Part shown: positions 1-5,874 of the stretch, in pieces | How positions within the stretch are numbered: position 1 is the stretch's first letter | Layout of the letters: every line of letters begins with the position of its first letter | Assembly (NCBI GenBank): GCA_030042755.1 | Contig: JASHZC010000084.1 | Span: 1-7,445 of the forward strand | Origin: Vulcanimicrobiota bacterium | GTDB lineage: Bacteria; Eremiobacterota; Eremiobacteria; Baltobacterales; Baltobacteraceae | Direction: 5' to 3' | Length of the DNA stretch: 7,445 bases | The notes under the pieces: generated by a model | What the model was told of the DNA's origin: nothing | Databases searched by the model: none | The model's input: the letters and a program-made list of their open reading frames with translations, nothing else | Position numbers and translations under genes: made by a program

Positions 1-91
1 GGCCCTCGGGGGCATGCCCAAATGCGCGCAGCAAATACAACATCAAGTCGAGATTCGCTCGATTGTCATCGATGACGAGAATCGACGCCAT
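1..91 (-). CDS. Response-regulator receiver protein, N-terminal part only
   Basis: Reading leftward from an ATG at 91, the frame stays open to the window edge and gives 30 residues. They begin MASILVIDDNRANLDLMLYL and continue with LLRAFGHAPEG. This is the first strand, the acidic pair (Asp8-Asp9) and helix 1 of a CheY/DivK-type receiver domain, with the DDN form common in single-domain or hybrid-partner receivers. The rest, including the phosphoacceptor Asp, lies outside the window, so the output domain is unknown. The start codon follows the stop codon of the upstream histidine kinase by five bases, so the two are probably co-transcribed and translationally coupled. It is a likely phosphorylation partner of that kinase. 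The family call is fairly firm; the full protein could be a lone receiver or a multidomain regulator. Confidence 0.8.
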   Translation of the reverse strand, partial: MASILVIDDNRANLDLMLYLLRAFGHAPEG

Positions 92-96
92 CGTCG

Positions 97-1236
97 TTAC
101 CGTTCGCGTGGCAACGTGAGCGTAAAGGTGCTGCCGACGCCGAACTCGCTCGCGACGCTGAGATGGCCGCCTAGCAGCAGGGTCAGATTTCGAGATAAAT
201 AGAGCCCAAGACCCGTACCTTCGTACTGGCGCGTGTTCGACGGATCGAGCTGTTCGAAAGCCACGAACAAACGCTCGAGGTCCTCGGTTTTGATACCGAT
301 GCCGGTATCGCTGACGCTGACGTCGATTGCAGGTTTGTCGTTCCAGTGGCACGCCCGTACGTCGATATGGATCGATCCCTTTTCGGTGTATTTGATCGCG
401 TTGTTCGTGAGATTTATCAGGATCTGTCGCAGTGCCCGGCGATCGGCAACCACCGTGTCCTCTCCGTCAAGCGACACGTTCGCCGAGATATCGAGCTCCT
501 TGCCGGCAGCCATCGAAGCAAGTGACGAGCGAATCTCGTCGATCAAATCGGTTATTGAGACGCGTTCGAGTGAGAGCTCGACCTTCCCCGACTCGATTCT
601 GGCTAGATCCAGCACATCGTTGATTAATGAGAGGAGATGGCGCGCACTCGACTGCACGACCGTCAGTTGGCGCTCTTGTTCCTCATTCAACGGCCCCGGA
701 AGTTTCATGAGCAGCGTGCCGGTGAAGCCGATGATCGCGTTGAGCGGCGTGCGCAACTCGTGGCTCATCGACGCCAAGAATCGGTCTTTTGCGCGGCCAG
801 CCGCCTCGAGTTCGGCATTGAGCTCTCTGAGACGCTGCTCGGCGGCTCTGCGCTCGGTGACGTCGCGTATCGCGCTCGCAACAAAGGTGCCTTCGCGCAA
901 AGTTACCGGGCTCAAGCTGATCTCGACGGGAAATTCGCTACCGTCTTTGCGCAGGCCGAAGAGATCGAGACCTACGCCCATCGGACGAACATGCGGATCG
1001 TGAATGTACCCCGAACGTTCACCAACGTGCCGTCCACGAAATCGTTGCGGGATGAGTTTTTCGATTTTCTCGCCGAGCAGTTCTTCGCGAAAATATCCGA
1101 AGATGCGTTCGGTTTGCGAATTGACGAGCCGAATGGTCCCAGTCTCGTCGACGATAACCGTAGCGTCAGGGGCATGCTCGAGAAGAGGGAGACGGCTTCC
1201 CGCGATATCTTCGAGCGTGAGCGCCGGATAATCCAC
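97..1236 (-). CDS. Soluble PAS-domain sensor histidine kinase
   Basis: This 379-residue protein autophosphorylates on histidine and passes the phosphate to a response regulator. It has no signal peptide or membrane helix, so it should sense a cytoplasmic cue. An N-terminal PAS domain spans about residues 14-130 (core motif RKDGSEFPVEISLSP at 96-110, ending IRDVTERR). A short coiled linker follows at about 131-150. The HisKA domain carries the H-box SMSHELRTPLNAIIGF with phosphoacceptor His159. The ATPase domain has the N-box (NLTNNAIKYT, 275-284), G1 box (DTGIGI, 310-315), F-box (FVAFEQL, 324-330) and G2 box (GTGLGL, 340-345), so it looks catalytically complete. The start is a GTG at 1236; no clear Shine-Dalgarno sequence precedes it. 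It is divergent from the OmpR-type regulator unit and lies directly before a receiver gene at the left edge. Either could be its partner. The PAS ligand (redox, oxygen, heme or flavin) cannot be told from sequence. Confidence 0.95.
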   Translation of the reverse strand: MDYPALTLEDIAGSRLPLLEHAPDATVIVDETGTIRLVNSQTERIFGYFREELLGEKIEKLIPQRFRGRHVGERSGYIHDPHVRPMGVGLDLFGLRKDGSEFPVEISLSPVTLREGTFVASAIRDVTERRAAEQRLRELNAELEAAGRAKDRFLASMSHELRTPLNAIIGFTGTLLMKLPGPLNEEQERQLTVVQSSARHLLSLINDVLDLARIESGKVELSLERVSITDLIDEIRSSLASMAAGKELDISANVSLDGEDTVVADRRALRQILINLTNNAIKYTEKGSIHIDVRACHWNDKPAIDVSVSDTGIGIKTEDLERLFVAFEQLDPSNTRQYEGTGLGLYLSRNLTLLLGGHLSVASEFGVGSTFTLTLPRER

Positions 1237-1319
1237 TATTTTGTGGAGTTCGGGGCTCGCGCCCCCGGCTTCCCCCCTCGCACGGAGGCCTTCGCCCCGC
1301 CTGTCGCGGAGTATCTTGC
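1237..1319. promoter_or_regulatory. Divergent intergenic region with two small inverted repeats
   Basis: This 83-base gap separates the minus-strand kinase from the plus-strand regulator unit, so promoters for both are expected in or near it. I see no convincing -35/-10 pair on either strand. Two short inverted repeats are visible. TCCAC-TATTTT-GTGGA at 1232-1247 contains the kinase GTG start codon in one arm. GGGGC-TCGC-GCCCC lies at 1252-1265. Either could act as an RNA hairpin or operator half-sites, but both are short enough to arise by chance in GC-rich DNA. Confidence 0.35.
1308..1311 (+). promoter_or_regulatory. Shine-Dalgarno sequence for the 61-residue hairpin protein
   Basis: GGAG lies eight bases before the GTG at 1320. 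This spacing is close to ideal and supports GTG 1320 as the start. No other ATG, GTG or TTG start occurs in this frame within the 80-base gap upstream. Confidence 0.6.
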
Positions 1320-1505
1320 GTGAGGCGAGACGACAAGGTTCGGCACGAGCTCGGCAATGCGCTCAGCATCGTGCTCGCTAATCTCGAGGGAATGATCGAT
1401 GGTATCGTGGCACCGACAAACGAGCGGCTCGAGGCGATCGCCGACGCCGTACGCCGCTCGCAGACGCTCTTGAGCCGTATGGGCGAGGACACTCGTGAAC
1501 AATAG
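1320..1505 (+). CDS. Small stand-alone HisKA/DHp-like hairpin protein
   Basis: This 61-residue protein starts at GTG 1320 and ends at TAG 1505. Residues 8-25 read RHELGNALSIVLANLEGM, which resembles the H-box helix of sensor kinases (His9, then E, N at +4 and L at +6, as in kinases of the HELNNPL type). A second helix, about residues 34-54 (NERLEAIADAVRRSQTLLSRM), matches the partner helix of a dimerisation hairpin. No ATPase, PAS or membrane part is present, and no frame extends it upstream. The response regulator begins at 1495 inside its last codons, an 11-base overlap that suggests coupled translation and a physical partnership. It could be a histidine phosphotransfer intermediate, a phosphatase-type antagonist, or the remnant of a lost kinase. 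That it is a real gene is fairly likely; its role is inference from the motif and position. Confidence 0.7.
   Translation: MRRDDKVRHELGNALSIVLANLEGMIDGIVAPTNERLEAIADAVRRSQTLLSRMGEDTREQ
1485..1488 (+). promoter_or_regulatory. Shine-Dalgarno sequence for the OmpR-type regulator
   Basis: GAGG lies six bases before the GTG at 1495, inside the end of the preceding small gene. It supports GTG 1495 as the regulator start and re-initiation coupled to translation of the hairpin protein. Confidence 0.5.
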
Positions 1506-2211
1506 CGTTGATCGCAAGCACGTTCTGATCGTCGATGACGAACCTGCGCTCACCGAGGTATTGGATGCGTACCTGCAGCGCGAGGGTTTCGTCGTAGAAA
1601 CGTGCGGCACCGTCGCCGATGCGCTGGGGGCTATCGAGCGCCGTCCACCCGACGTATTGGTGCTCGACGTCACGCTACCCGATGGCTCGGGTTTTGATGT
1701 GCTGCGCTCTGCCGCGCAGCCCGGCGCGCGCGTGCCGACCATCATGCTGACGGCGCGCGCCGATGAAGCCGATCGCGTCGTCGGACTAGAACTGGGCGCC
1801 GACGATTATGTGGCCAAGCCGTTTTCGCCGCGCGAAGTCACGGCGCGCGTCCGCGCGCTGCTCCGCCGCGTAGGCGAGGGGCGCTCCGCGGCGACTCCGG
1901 CGAAACCGACGCGCAAAACGAGCATAGGCGGCCTTGAAATCGATCACGATTTCCACGAGGTTCGAATCGAGGGCCGGGAGGCGAACCTCACTGCCACCGA
2001 ATTCAAGATCCTCACTCTGCTTGCGCTCAATCCGGGTGAAGTCTTCACTCGCGCGCATTTGCTCGATCGGCTCGGCGACGATGGTGAAATCTACGAACGC
2101 ACGCTCGACCGGCACATCAATAACCTACGCAAGAAAATCGAGAACGATCCGCGCAGCCCATCCTACGTGCTAACGGTTTACGGCGTCGGGTACCGCATGC
2201 GCAAGCTCTAG
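1495..2211 (+). CDS. OmpR/PhoB-family response regulator
   Basis: This 238-residue DNA-binding regulator is of normal length for the OmpR/PhoB family. The receiver domain (about residues 8-125) has the acidic pair Asp14-Asp15, phosphoacceptor Asp58 (VLVLDVTLPDGSG), Thr86 (IMLTAR) and Lys108 (VAKPF), so all residues needed for phosphorylation are present. A linker rich in Ala, Pro and Lys follows at about 126-140. The C-terminal winged helix (about 143-237) shows LTATEFKILTLLALNPGEVF, the recognition-helix region ERTLDRHINNLRKKI and the closing wing YVLTVYGVGYRMR. The start is GTG 1495, overlapping the upstream hairpin gene by 11 bases. The divergent PAS kinase is the nearest candidate partner. 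The ba3 oxidase operon starts about 125 bases downstream on the same strand and is a possible target, which is inference only. No target motif is evident. Confidence 0.95.
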   Translation: MNNSVDRKHVLIVDDEPALTEVLDAYLQREGFVVETCGTVADALGAIERRPPDVLVLDVTLPDGSGFDVLRSAAQPGARVPTIMLTARADEADRVVGLELGADDYVAKPFSPREVTARVRALLRRVGEGRSAATPAKPTRKTSIGGLEIDHDFHEVRIEGREANLTATEFKILTLLALNPGEVFTRAHLLDRLGDDGEIYERTLDRHINNLRKKIENDPRSPSYVLTVYGVGYRMRKL

Positions 2212-2336
2212 GGCTGTTCCAAGCGGCGCAGGTCGGCAACATTCGCTGAAGGTCGCCGGCCGCGATATGCATGAATTTCTCCCTGGACATAGCCGCATTC
2301 ACCAGTCCTTCCCAGGCTCTCGCTAGGATGGAGAAC
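2212..2336 (+). other. Gap between the regulator and oxidase operon
   Basis: This 125-base stretch should hold the promoter of the oxidase operon if that operon is transcribed separately from the regulator. I see no strong -35/-10 pair, no U-rich hairpin terminator and no obvious direct repeats of the kind bound by OmpR-family regulators; the sequence AGGTCG recurs at 2230 and 2250. An ATG at 2271 opens a frame continuous with the downstream gene, but it has no Shine-Dalgarno sequence and I treat it as non-coding leader. Confidence 0.4.
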
Positions 2337-2813
2337 ATGTCAAAGCTTCTTGAACAGCGAGTTATCAATTGTCCGTACAATTTGGCGGGACAATATCTCG
2401 AAGAACTCGTTGCGCCGAAAGCAGCCTCCGGCAAGCCGAGCCTACTCGACTTGACGGTTTCCGCTCCCCCGCTAAACCTTCAAAAAACGGTGCGCGTCAC
2501 GTTCGGCAGCGCTGTCGACCCGATGCACTTTGACAAGCCGTGGCACATTCACTGGGATCCGGAAGACCCCGAGTACCCGGAATTCGACGGCGAGCTTTGC
2601 GTTCGAGCCGACGAATCGTATTCGATCGCGCGCCTCGAACTCGAAGGGGCCTATCGCCCGCCGGGAGGCGCAGCCGGCGAAGTATTCGATTGGATCGTCG
2701 GAGGGCGGATAGCCACCGCGACGGCGCAATCGCTCTTGGAGCGCCTTGGGAACGAGATGGAAGCTCGTTACCATCGCGACGAGGAAGCCAAGAAAGTATC
2801 CAAGCCGTCGTGA
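2337..2813 (+). CDS. SRPBCC-like (START/polyketide cyclase fold) protein, first gene of oxidase operon
   Basis: This 158-residue soluble protein has no signal peptide or membrane helix. Its layout suggests the SRPBCC (START/Bet v 1-like) fold. It has a short N-terminal strand and helix (residues 1-30), a central set of predicted beta strands (KTVRVTFGS at 50-58, FDGELCVRA at 83-91, YSIARLELEGAYRPP at 95-109), and a long C-terminal helix after GGRIATATAQSLLERLG that could close a hydrophobic pocket. Such proteins bind lipids or other hydrophobic ligands. I do not recognise the exact family, and the fold call rests on pattern only. I chose ATG 2337 because GGAG at 2330-2333 precedes it; in-frame ATGs at 2328 and 2271 are alternatives. 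Its stop overlaps the start of the subunit IIa gene by four bases (GTGA), so it is translated with the oxidase. It may help assembly, heme or copper delivery, or lipid interaction of the oxidase, but this is speculation. Confidence 0.7.
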   Translation: MSKLLEQRVINCPYNLAGQYLEELVAPKAASGKPSLLDLTVSAPPLNLQKTVRVTFGSAVDPMHFDKPWHIHWDPEDPEYPEFDGELCVRADESYSIARLELEGAYRPPGGAAGEVFDWIVGGRIATATAQSLLERLGNEMEARYHRDEEAKKVSKPS

Positions 2814-2926
2814 GAAACGATGATGAAGCTCCGCTAGTCGGAACGCTCCGATTCGTCTTTACCATGGGCGTCGTCTACGCCATCCTGTGGCTTGCGATGT
2901 ACGCGCTGCTCTGGAGGCGGTGGTAA
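2810..2926 (+). CDS. cbaD: Cytochrome ba3 oxidase subunit IIa (single-helix small subunit)
   Basis: This 38-residue protein starts at GTG 2810 and ends at TAA 2926. It begins with a short charged part (MRNDDEAPLVGTLRF), continues as one hydrophobic helix (VFTMGVVYAILWLAMYALL), and ends in WRRW. Length, topology and the Trp/Tyr-rich end of the helix resemble subunit IIa of the Thermus ba3 oxidase, a 34-residue single-helix protein (CoxIIa family) that replaces one helix of the usual two-helix subunit II. The downstream subunit II has only one helix, as expected. The order IIa-II-I also matches Thermus. The start overlaps the upstream gene by four bases and its stop overlaps the next start (TAATG). 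The GTG is the only reasonable start: nearby ATGs are out of frame, or inside the helix at 2864. It acts in the cytoplasmic membrane. The call rests on size, helix and context, since so short a protein carries little signal. Confidence 0.85.
   Translation: MRNDDEAPLVGTLRFVFTMGVVYAILWLAMYALLWRRW
2913..2917 (+). promoter_or_regulatory. Strong Shine-Dalgarno sequence for oxidase subunit II
   Basis: GGAGG lies eight bases before ATG 2926, inside the last codons of the subunit IIa gene. It fixes the subunit II start at 2926 rather than at the earlier in-frame ATG at 2896 or GTG at 2887, both of which lie inside the subunit IIa reading frame. Confidence 0.85.
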
Positions 2927-3393
2927 TGCACATACACCGTTACGAACGCTGGTGGCTTATCTTTGGCGTCGCAATGCTGATCTGCTTTTTAGGGCTCATC
3001 GCGTTCGCGGCGATCGCCGACGACATCCACCCGCCTAGCGGTTTGCAGCAGATCGATCCGACCAAGGTCTCATCGACGCCACCATTCGACAAGCCGGGAC
3101 TACGCAAGAACCCCGACGGCACGTACGACGCGTATTATGTCGCACACGTCTTCGAGTTCGACCCTTCGACCCTGACGATTCCGGTAGGAAGTACGGTGAC
3201 GTTTTACGTCACGAGCTCCGACGTCGTGCACGGCTTTTTCATTCCTAATACCGCCATCAACATGATGGCCGTTCCAGGATGGGTCAACGAGGCGACACAC
3301 ACCTTCAAAACGCCGGGTGAATACTTGCTGATCTGTCACGAGTATTGCGGCATCGACCACCAAGACATGTTTGCGAAGATCGAGGTACGTTGA
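2926..3393 (+). CDS. cbaB: Cytochrome c oxidase subunit II, ba3 type (CuA domain)
   Basis: This 155-residue subunit accepts electrons from cytochrome c through a binuclear CuA centre and passes them to subunit I. One membrane helix (about residues 10-31, WLIFGVAMLICFLGLIAFAAIA) anchors a periplasmic cupredoxin domain. The CuA ligands are all visible: His102 (DVVHGFFIP), Cys137, Glu139 (backbone), Cys141, His145 and Met148 in CHEYCGIDHQDM. A single N-terminal helix and a length near 155-170 are typical of ba3-type (B-family) oxidases; A-family subunit II has two helices and is longer. The missing helix is supplied by subunit IIa just upstream. The ATG overlaps the stop of that gene and is preceded by GGAGG. 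Subunit I follows three bases after the stop. No heme c motif is present, so this is not a caa3-type fusion. Confidence 0.97.
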   Translation: MHIHRYERWWLIFGVAMLICFLGLIAFAAIADDIHPPSGLQQIDPTKVSSTPPFDKPGLRKNPDGTYDAYYVAHVFEFDPSTLTIPVGSTVTFYVTSSDVVHGFFIPNTAINMMAVPGWVNEATHTFKTPGEYLLICHEYCGIDHQDMFAKIEVR

Positions 3394-3396
3394 CTC

Positions 3397-5028
3397 ATGA
3401 TGGTCTTGCGCCAAGTGCGTAGCGAAAATCAGGTCGTCATTGCGCATATTTACACGGCCACGGCCGCGATCGCACTCGGGGCGATATTCGGAGTTTTTCA
3501 AGGATTCGCGCGGGCCGGCGCATTCGGTGCGCCCGGCTGGTTCGATTACTACCGCGTGCTCACGATGCACGGCGTCCTGATGGCGCTGGTGTTCACCACC
3601 TTCTTCATCACCGGCCTATCGCTTTTCGTAACGTACCGATCCATACCGCGCGAGCGCAAATTGATTATGGGCTGGTTTGGATGGTGGCTGATGCTCGTCG
3701 GGACGGCAATGGCCGCCGTTACGATCCTCAAAGGCGATGCGACCGTCCTGTATACGTTCTACGCGCCGCTCAAAGCAAGTCCGTGGTTTTATATCGGCGC
3801 GACGCTTCTGGTACTCGGCACGTGGGTTGTCGCGTTCGAAATCTTTGAGAACGTCAACTTCTTCCGCAGGGCCAACCCCGGACAGCCGATACCGCTCGTC
3901 GTCTTTTGCGCGACGGCGACGTTCGTGATGTGGATCGTCGCAACGCTTGGCGTCGTGGCCGAAATGTGCCTCTTGATTCCGTGGGCGTTCGGCTGGACAT
4001 CCGGGATCAACGTGATGCTGACGCGCATGTTCTTCTGGTATTTCGGCCATCCGCTGGTCTACTTCTGGATCATGGGCGCGTACATTATTTGGTACAACAT
4101 CATCCCGACGCGTTACAACGGAAACGTGTTCAGCGACGGGCTCACGCGCCTGACGTTCATCATGTTGATCCTGCTATCGACGCCGGTCGGCATCCATCAC
4201 GAATTCATGGAGCCCGGGATCTCAACCACGTGGAAGATGCTGCATACGGTCACGACCTACGGGGTCGCGATTCCGTCGTTCATCACCGCGTTTGCGATCT
4301 TCGCTTCGTTCGAGTTGGCGGCGATCGCGCGCGGGCGCAAGGGATTTATCGCCACGGTAAACAGCCTTCCGTGGGAAGATCCCGCGTTCAGCGGCGCGGC
4401 ACTTGGGATGCTGCTCTTCATTCTTGGCGGATTCGGCGGTCTGGTAAATGCGTCGTACAGCATGGATATGATCGTGCACAATACGATTTGGATCGTCGGT
4501 CACTTCCACGTAACGGTGGGCGGCCCGGTGGCGCTCACGTTCTTGGGTGCGTCATACTGGCTCATTCCGCGTCTCACCGGACGGGCGTTATGGAATCCGA
4601 CGTGGGCGCTCTGGCAAACGCGGATTTGGTTCGTTGGAATGCTGGTCATGTCTCTCTCGATGCACTATGCGGGGCTGCTCGGCGCGCCGCGACGTACGTC
4701 GGAGGTTGGCTACATGGGCGCCATACAGGCGAACGCGTGGCACCCATACATGCTGCTTGCCGCAGCCGGCGGAGTACTGCTGTTCATCAGCGTGCTGACG
4801 TTTGTTGCGGTAGCGATTGGAACGCTCTTCCAAAACGAACAAACCGAATTGATGGACGCCACGTTCGCGACCCCAGCGGATATAGCGCAAACGACGCCGC
4901 AGCCGCTCCAGCACATATACCGGTGGGGACTGCTCGCGTTCGTGTTAGCCGTTCTCGCCTACGCCGGCCCGCTCGGAGAGCTGCTCCGCAACCCGGGTTA
5001 CCTCGCTCCCGGCATGCGAACGTGGTAG
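3397..5028 (+). CDS. cbaA: Cytochrome c oxidase subunit I, ba3 type
   Basis: This 543-residue polytopic membrane protein reduces oxygen to water at a heme-copper site and pumps protons. It has about 13 hydrophobic segments. Low-spin heme ligands are His58 (TMHGVLMAL) and His371. CuB ligands are His218 (FGHPLVYF), His267 and His268 (GIHHEF), with Tyr222 placed four residues after His218 for the His-Tyr crosslink. The high-spin heme ligand is His369 in IVGHFHVTVGG. The motifs FGHPLVYF without the A-family Glu, and HNTIWIVGHFH, match B-family (ba3) oxidases rather than the aa3 type, which lowers proton-pumping stoichiometry in known cases. The length is close to the Thermus enzyme (about 560). 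The start is ATG 3397 (ATG 3400 is also possible) with GAGG at 3382-3385. No subunit III gene follows. The last 84 bases overlap the minus-strand stress-protein gene tail to tail. Confidence 0.97.
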   Translation: MMVLRQVRSENQVVIAHIYTATAAIALGAIFGVFQGFARAGAFGAPGWFDYYRVLTMHGVLMALVFTTFFITGLSLFVTYRSIPRERKLIMGWFGWWLMLVGTAMAAVTILKGDATVLYTFYAPLKASPWFYIGATLLVLGTWVVAFEIFENVNFFRRANPGQPIPLVVFCATATFVMWIVATLGVVAEMCLLIPWAFGWTSGINVMLTRMFFWYFGHPLVYFWIMGAYIIWYNIIPTRYNGNVFSDGLTRLTFIMLILLSTPVGIHHEFMEPGISTTWKMLHTVTTYGVAIPSFITAFAIFASFELAAIARGRKGFIATVNSLPWEDPAFSGAALGMLLFILGGFGGLVNASYSMDMIVHNTIWIVGHFHVTVGGPVALTFLGASYWLIPRLTGRALWNPTWALWQTRIWFVGMLVMSLSMHYAGLLGAPRRTSEVGYMGAIQANAWHPYMLLAAAGGVLLFISVLTFVAVAIGTLFQNEQTELMDATFATPADIAQTTPQPLQHIYRWGLLAFVLAVLAYAGPLGELLRNPGYLAPGMRTW

Positions 5029-5865
5029 CGTAACGACGACGACGGGAACGTTCGATTCGCGTACGACGCCTTCGGCGACGCTGCCCATCACGGCGCGCTG
5101 AAGGCCGCCACGTCCATGGGTTCCGATGACGATACACGCAGCACCGGTCTCGGCGGCCAGTTTATTGATCTCGTCGATTGGAAAGCCCTGACGCACGATC
5201 GACGACGTCTTCACGCGAGGCGAGGCATGTGCGACGGCATCATCGACAAAGCTCTTTCCCTCGCCTTCCAGCGCGTCGAGGCACGCTGCTATCAGCTGGG
5301 CGTCACCCGCGGTCATCGTCGATGCTTGAGCGAGATCGACGACGTTGCACGCAACGACTTCGCCGTTTAAGGCCTCCGCAATATCGATTGCCGTGTCGAC
5401 GGCCCGACCCGAATACTCCGATCCATCGACCGGAACCAGGAGCTTCGCGTGCGATCCGTCGAGCGTAATTCGTGTCGCCTCGCGGAGGACGATCACGGGA
5501 ACGGGGGATCGGCGTAAGACCGACTCGGCTACACTTCCCGCGAACAGGCGGTTCATACCACTGCGGCCATGCGTTCCCATCACGATCGCGTCGGCACCAC
5601 GAGCTTTCGCTTCGCCGATGATCGTCTCGGCCGGTTTGCCAAAAAGGGTCTCGCCATCGCACGACACGCCGGCGGACTTTGCCACCCCAACGGCGTCATC
5701 CAGAAGGCGCCGAGCCTCGGATGTGACGTCAGCCGAGGCGTTGGCGTCCACGACCGTGCAAAGAGCAATCGATTCGTTCGCTTCGTGGGCGAGTGAGAGG
5801 GCGAACTGGAACGCGCGTTCGGAGCACGCGGAGCCGTCGAGGGCTATGAGAAGTTTCTTAAACAT
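4945..5865 (-). CDS. Tandem-domain universal stress protein (UspA family)
   Basis: This 306-residue cytoplasmic protein is made of two Usp domains, about residues 1-128 and 139-280. Each begins with a beta strand and DGS motif (LLIALDGSACS; LLVPVDGSEYS). Each holds the full ATP-binding pattern G-2X-G-9X-G-S: Gly97, Gly100, Gly110-Ser111 in the first, and Gly248, Gly251, Gly261-Ser262 in the second. Both domains therefore look able to bind ATP. Family members help survival during starvation, hypoxia or oxidative stress; the exact role here is unknown. Residues 280-306 form an extra tail beyond the usual end of the domain (VPVVVVTL). That tail is encoded entirely antisense to the end of oxidase subunit I. 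The start at ATG 5865 lies nine bases after the acetate kinase stop, so the two genes form an operon. The Shine-Dalgarno sequence is weak (GGA three bases before the ATG), suggesting coupling. Confidence 0.95.
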   Translation of the reverse strand: MFKKLLIALDGSACSERAFQFALSLAHEANESIALCTVVDANASADVTSEARRLLDDAVGVAKSAGVSCDGETLFGKPAETIIGEAKARGADAIVMGTHGRSGMNRLFAGSVAESVLRRSPVPVIVLREATRITLDGSHAKLLVPVDGSEYSGRAVDTAIDIAEALNGEVVACNVVDLAQASTMTAGDAQLIAACLDALEGEGKSFVDDAVAHASPRVKTSSIVRQGFPIDEINKLAAETGAACIVIGTHGRGGLQRAVMGSVAEGVVRESNVPVVVVTLPRSHAGSEVTRVAEQLSERAGVGENG

Positions 5866-5874
5866 GTTCCAAAC

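Noticed and set aside
637..1323. Long open frame (228 codons) on the plus strand opposite the histidine kinase
   Set aside because: It is antisense to a clear kinase with all family motifs, has no recognisable domain, and is the kind of open frame that GC-rich codon use creates on the opposite strand.
2271..2336. Longer start (ATG 2271) for the SRPBCC-like protein
   Set aside because: No Shine-Dalgarno sequence precedes it, and ATG 2337 has GGAG a few bases upstream. The longer form cannot be fully excluded.
4990..4999. Perfect palindrome AACCCGGGTT near the end of subunit I
   Set aside because: It lies in sequence coding on both strands, lacks a following T-run, and a ten-base palindrome is expected by chance in a window this long.
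3906..5033. Open frame of 375 codons in another frame inside oxidase subunit I
   Set aside because: The product is full of Arg, His and Asp with no family pattern, while the overlapping frame is a complete heme-copper oxidase subunit.
5029..5050. Run of ACG triplets resembling a microsatellite
   Set aside because: It is explained by the Val-rich end of the stress-protein domain (VPVVVV) read on the minus strand.
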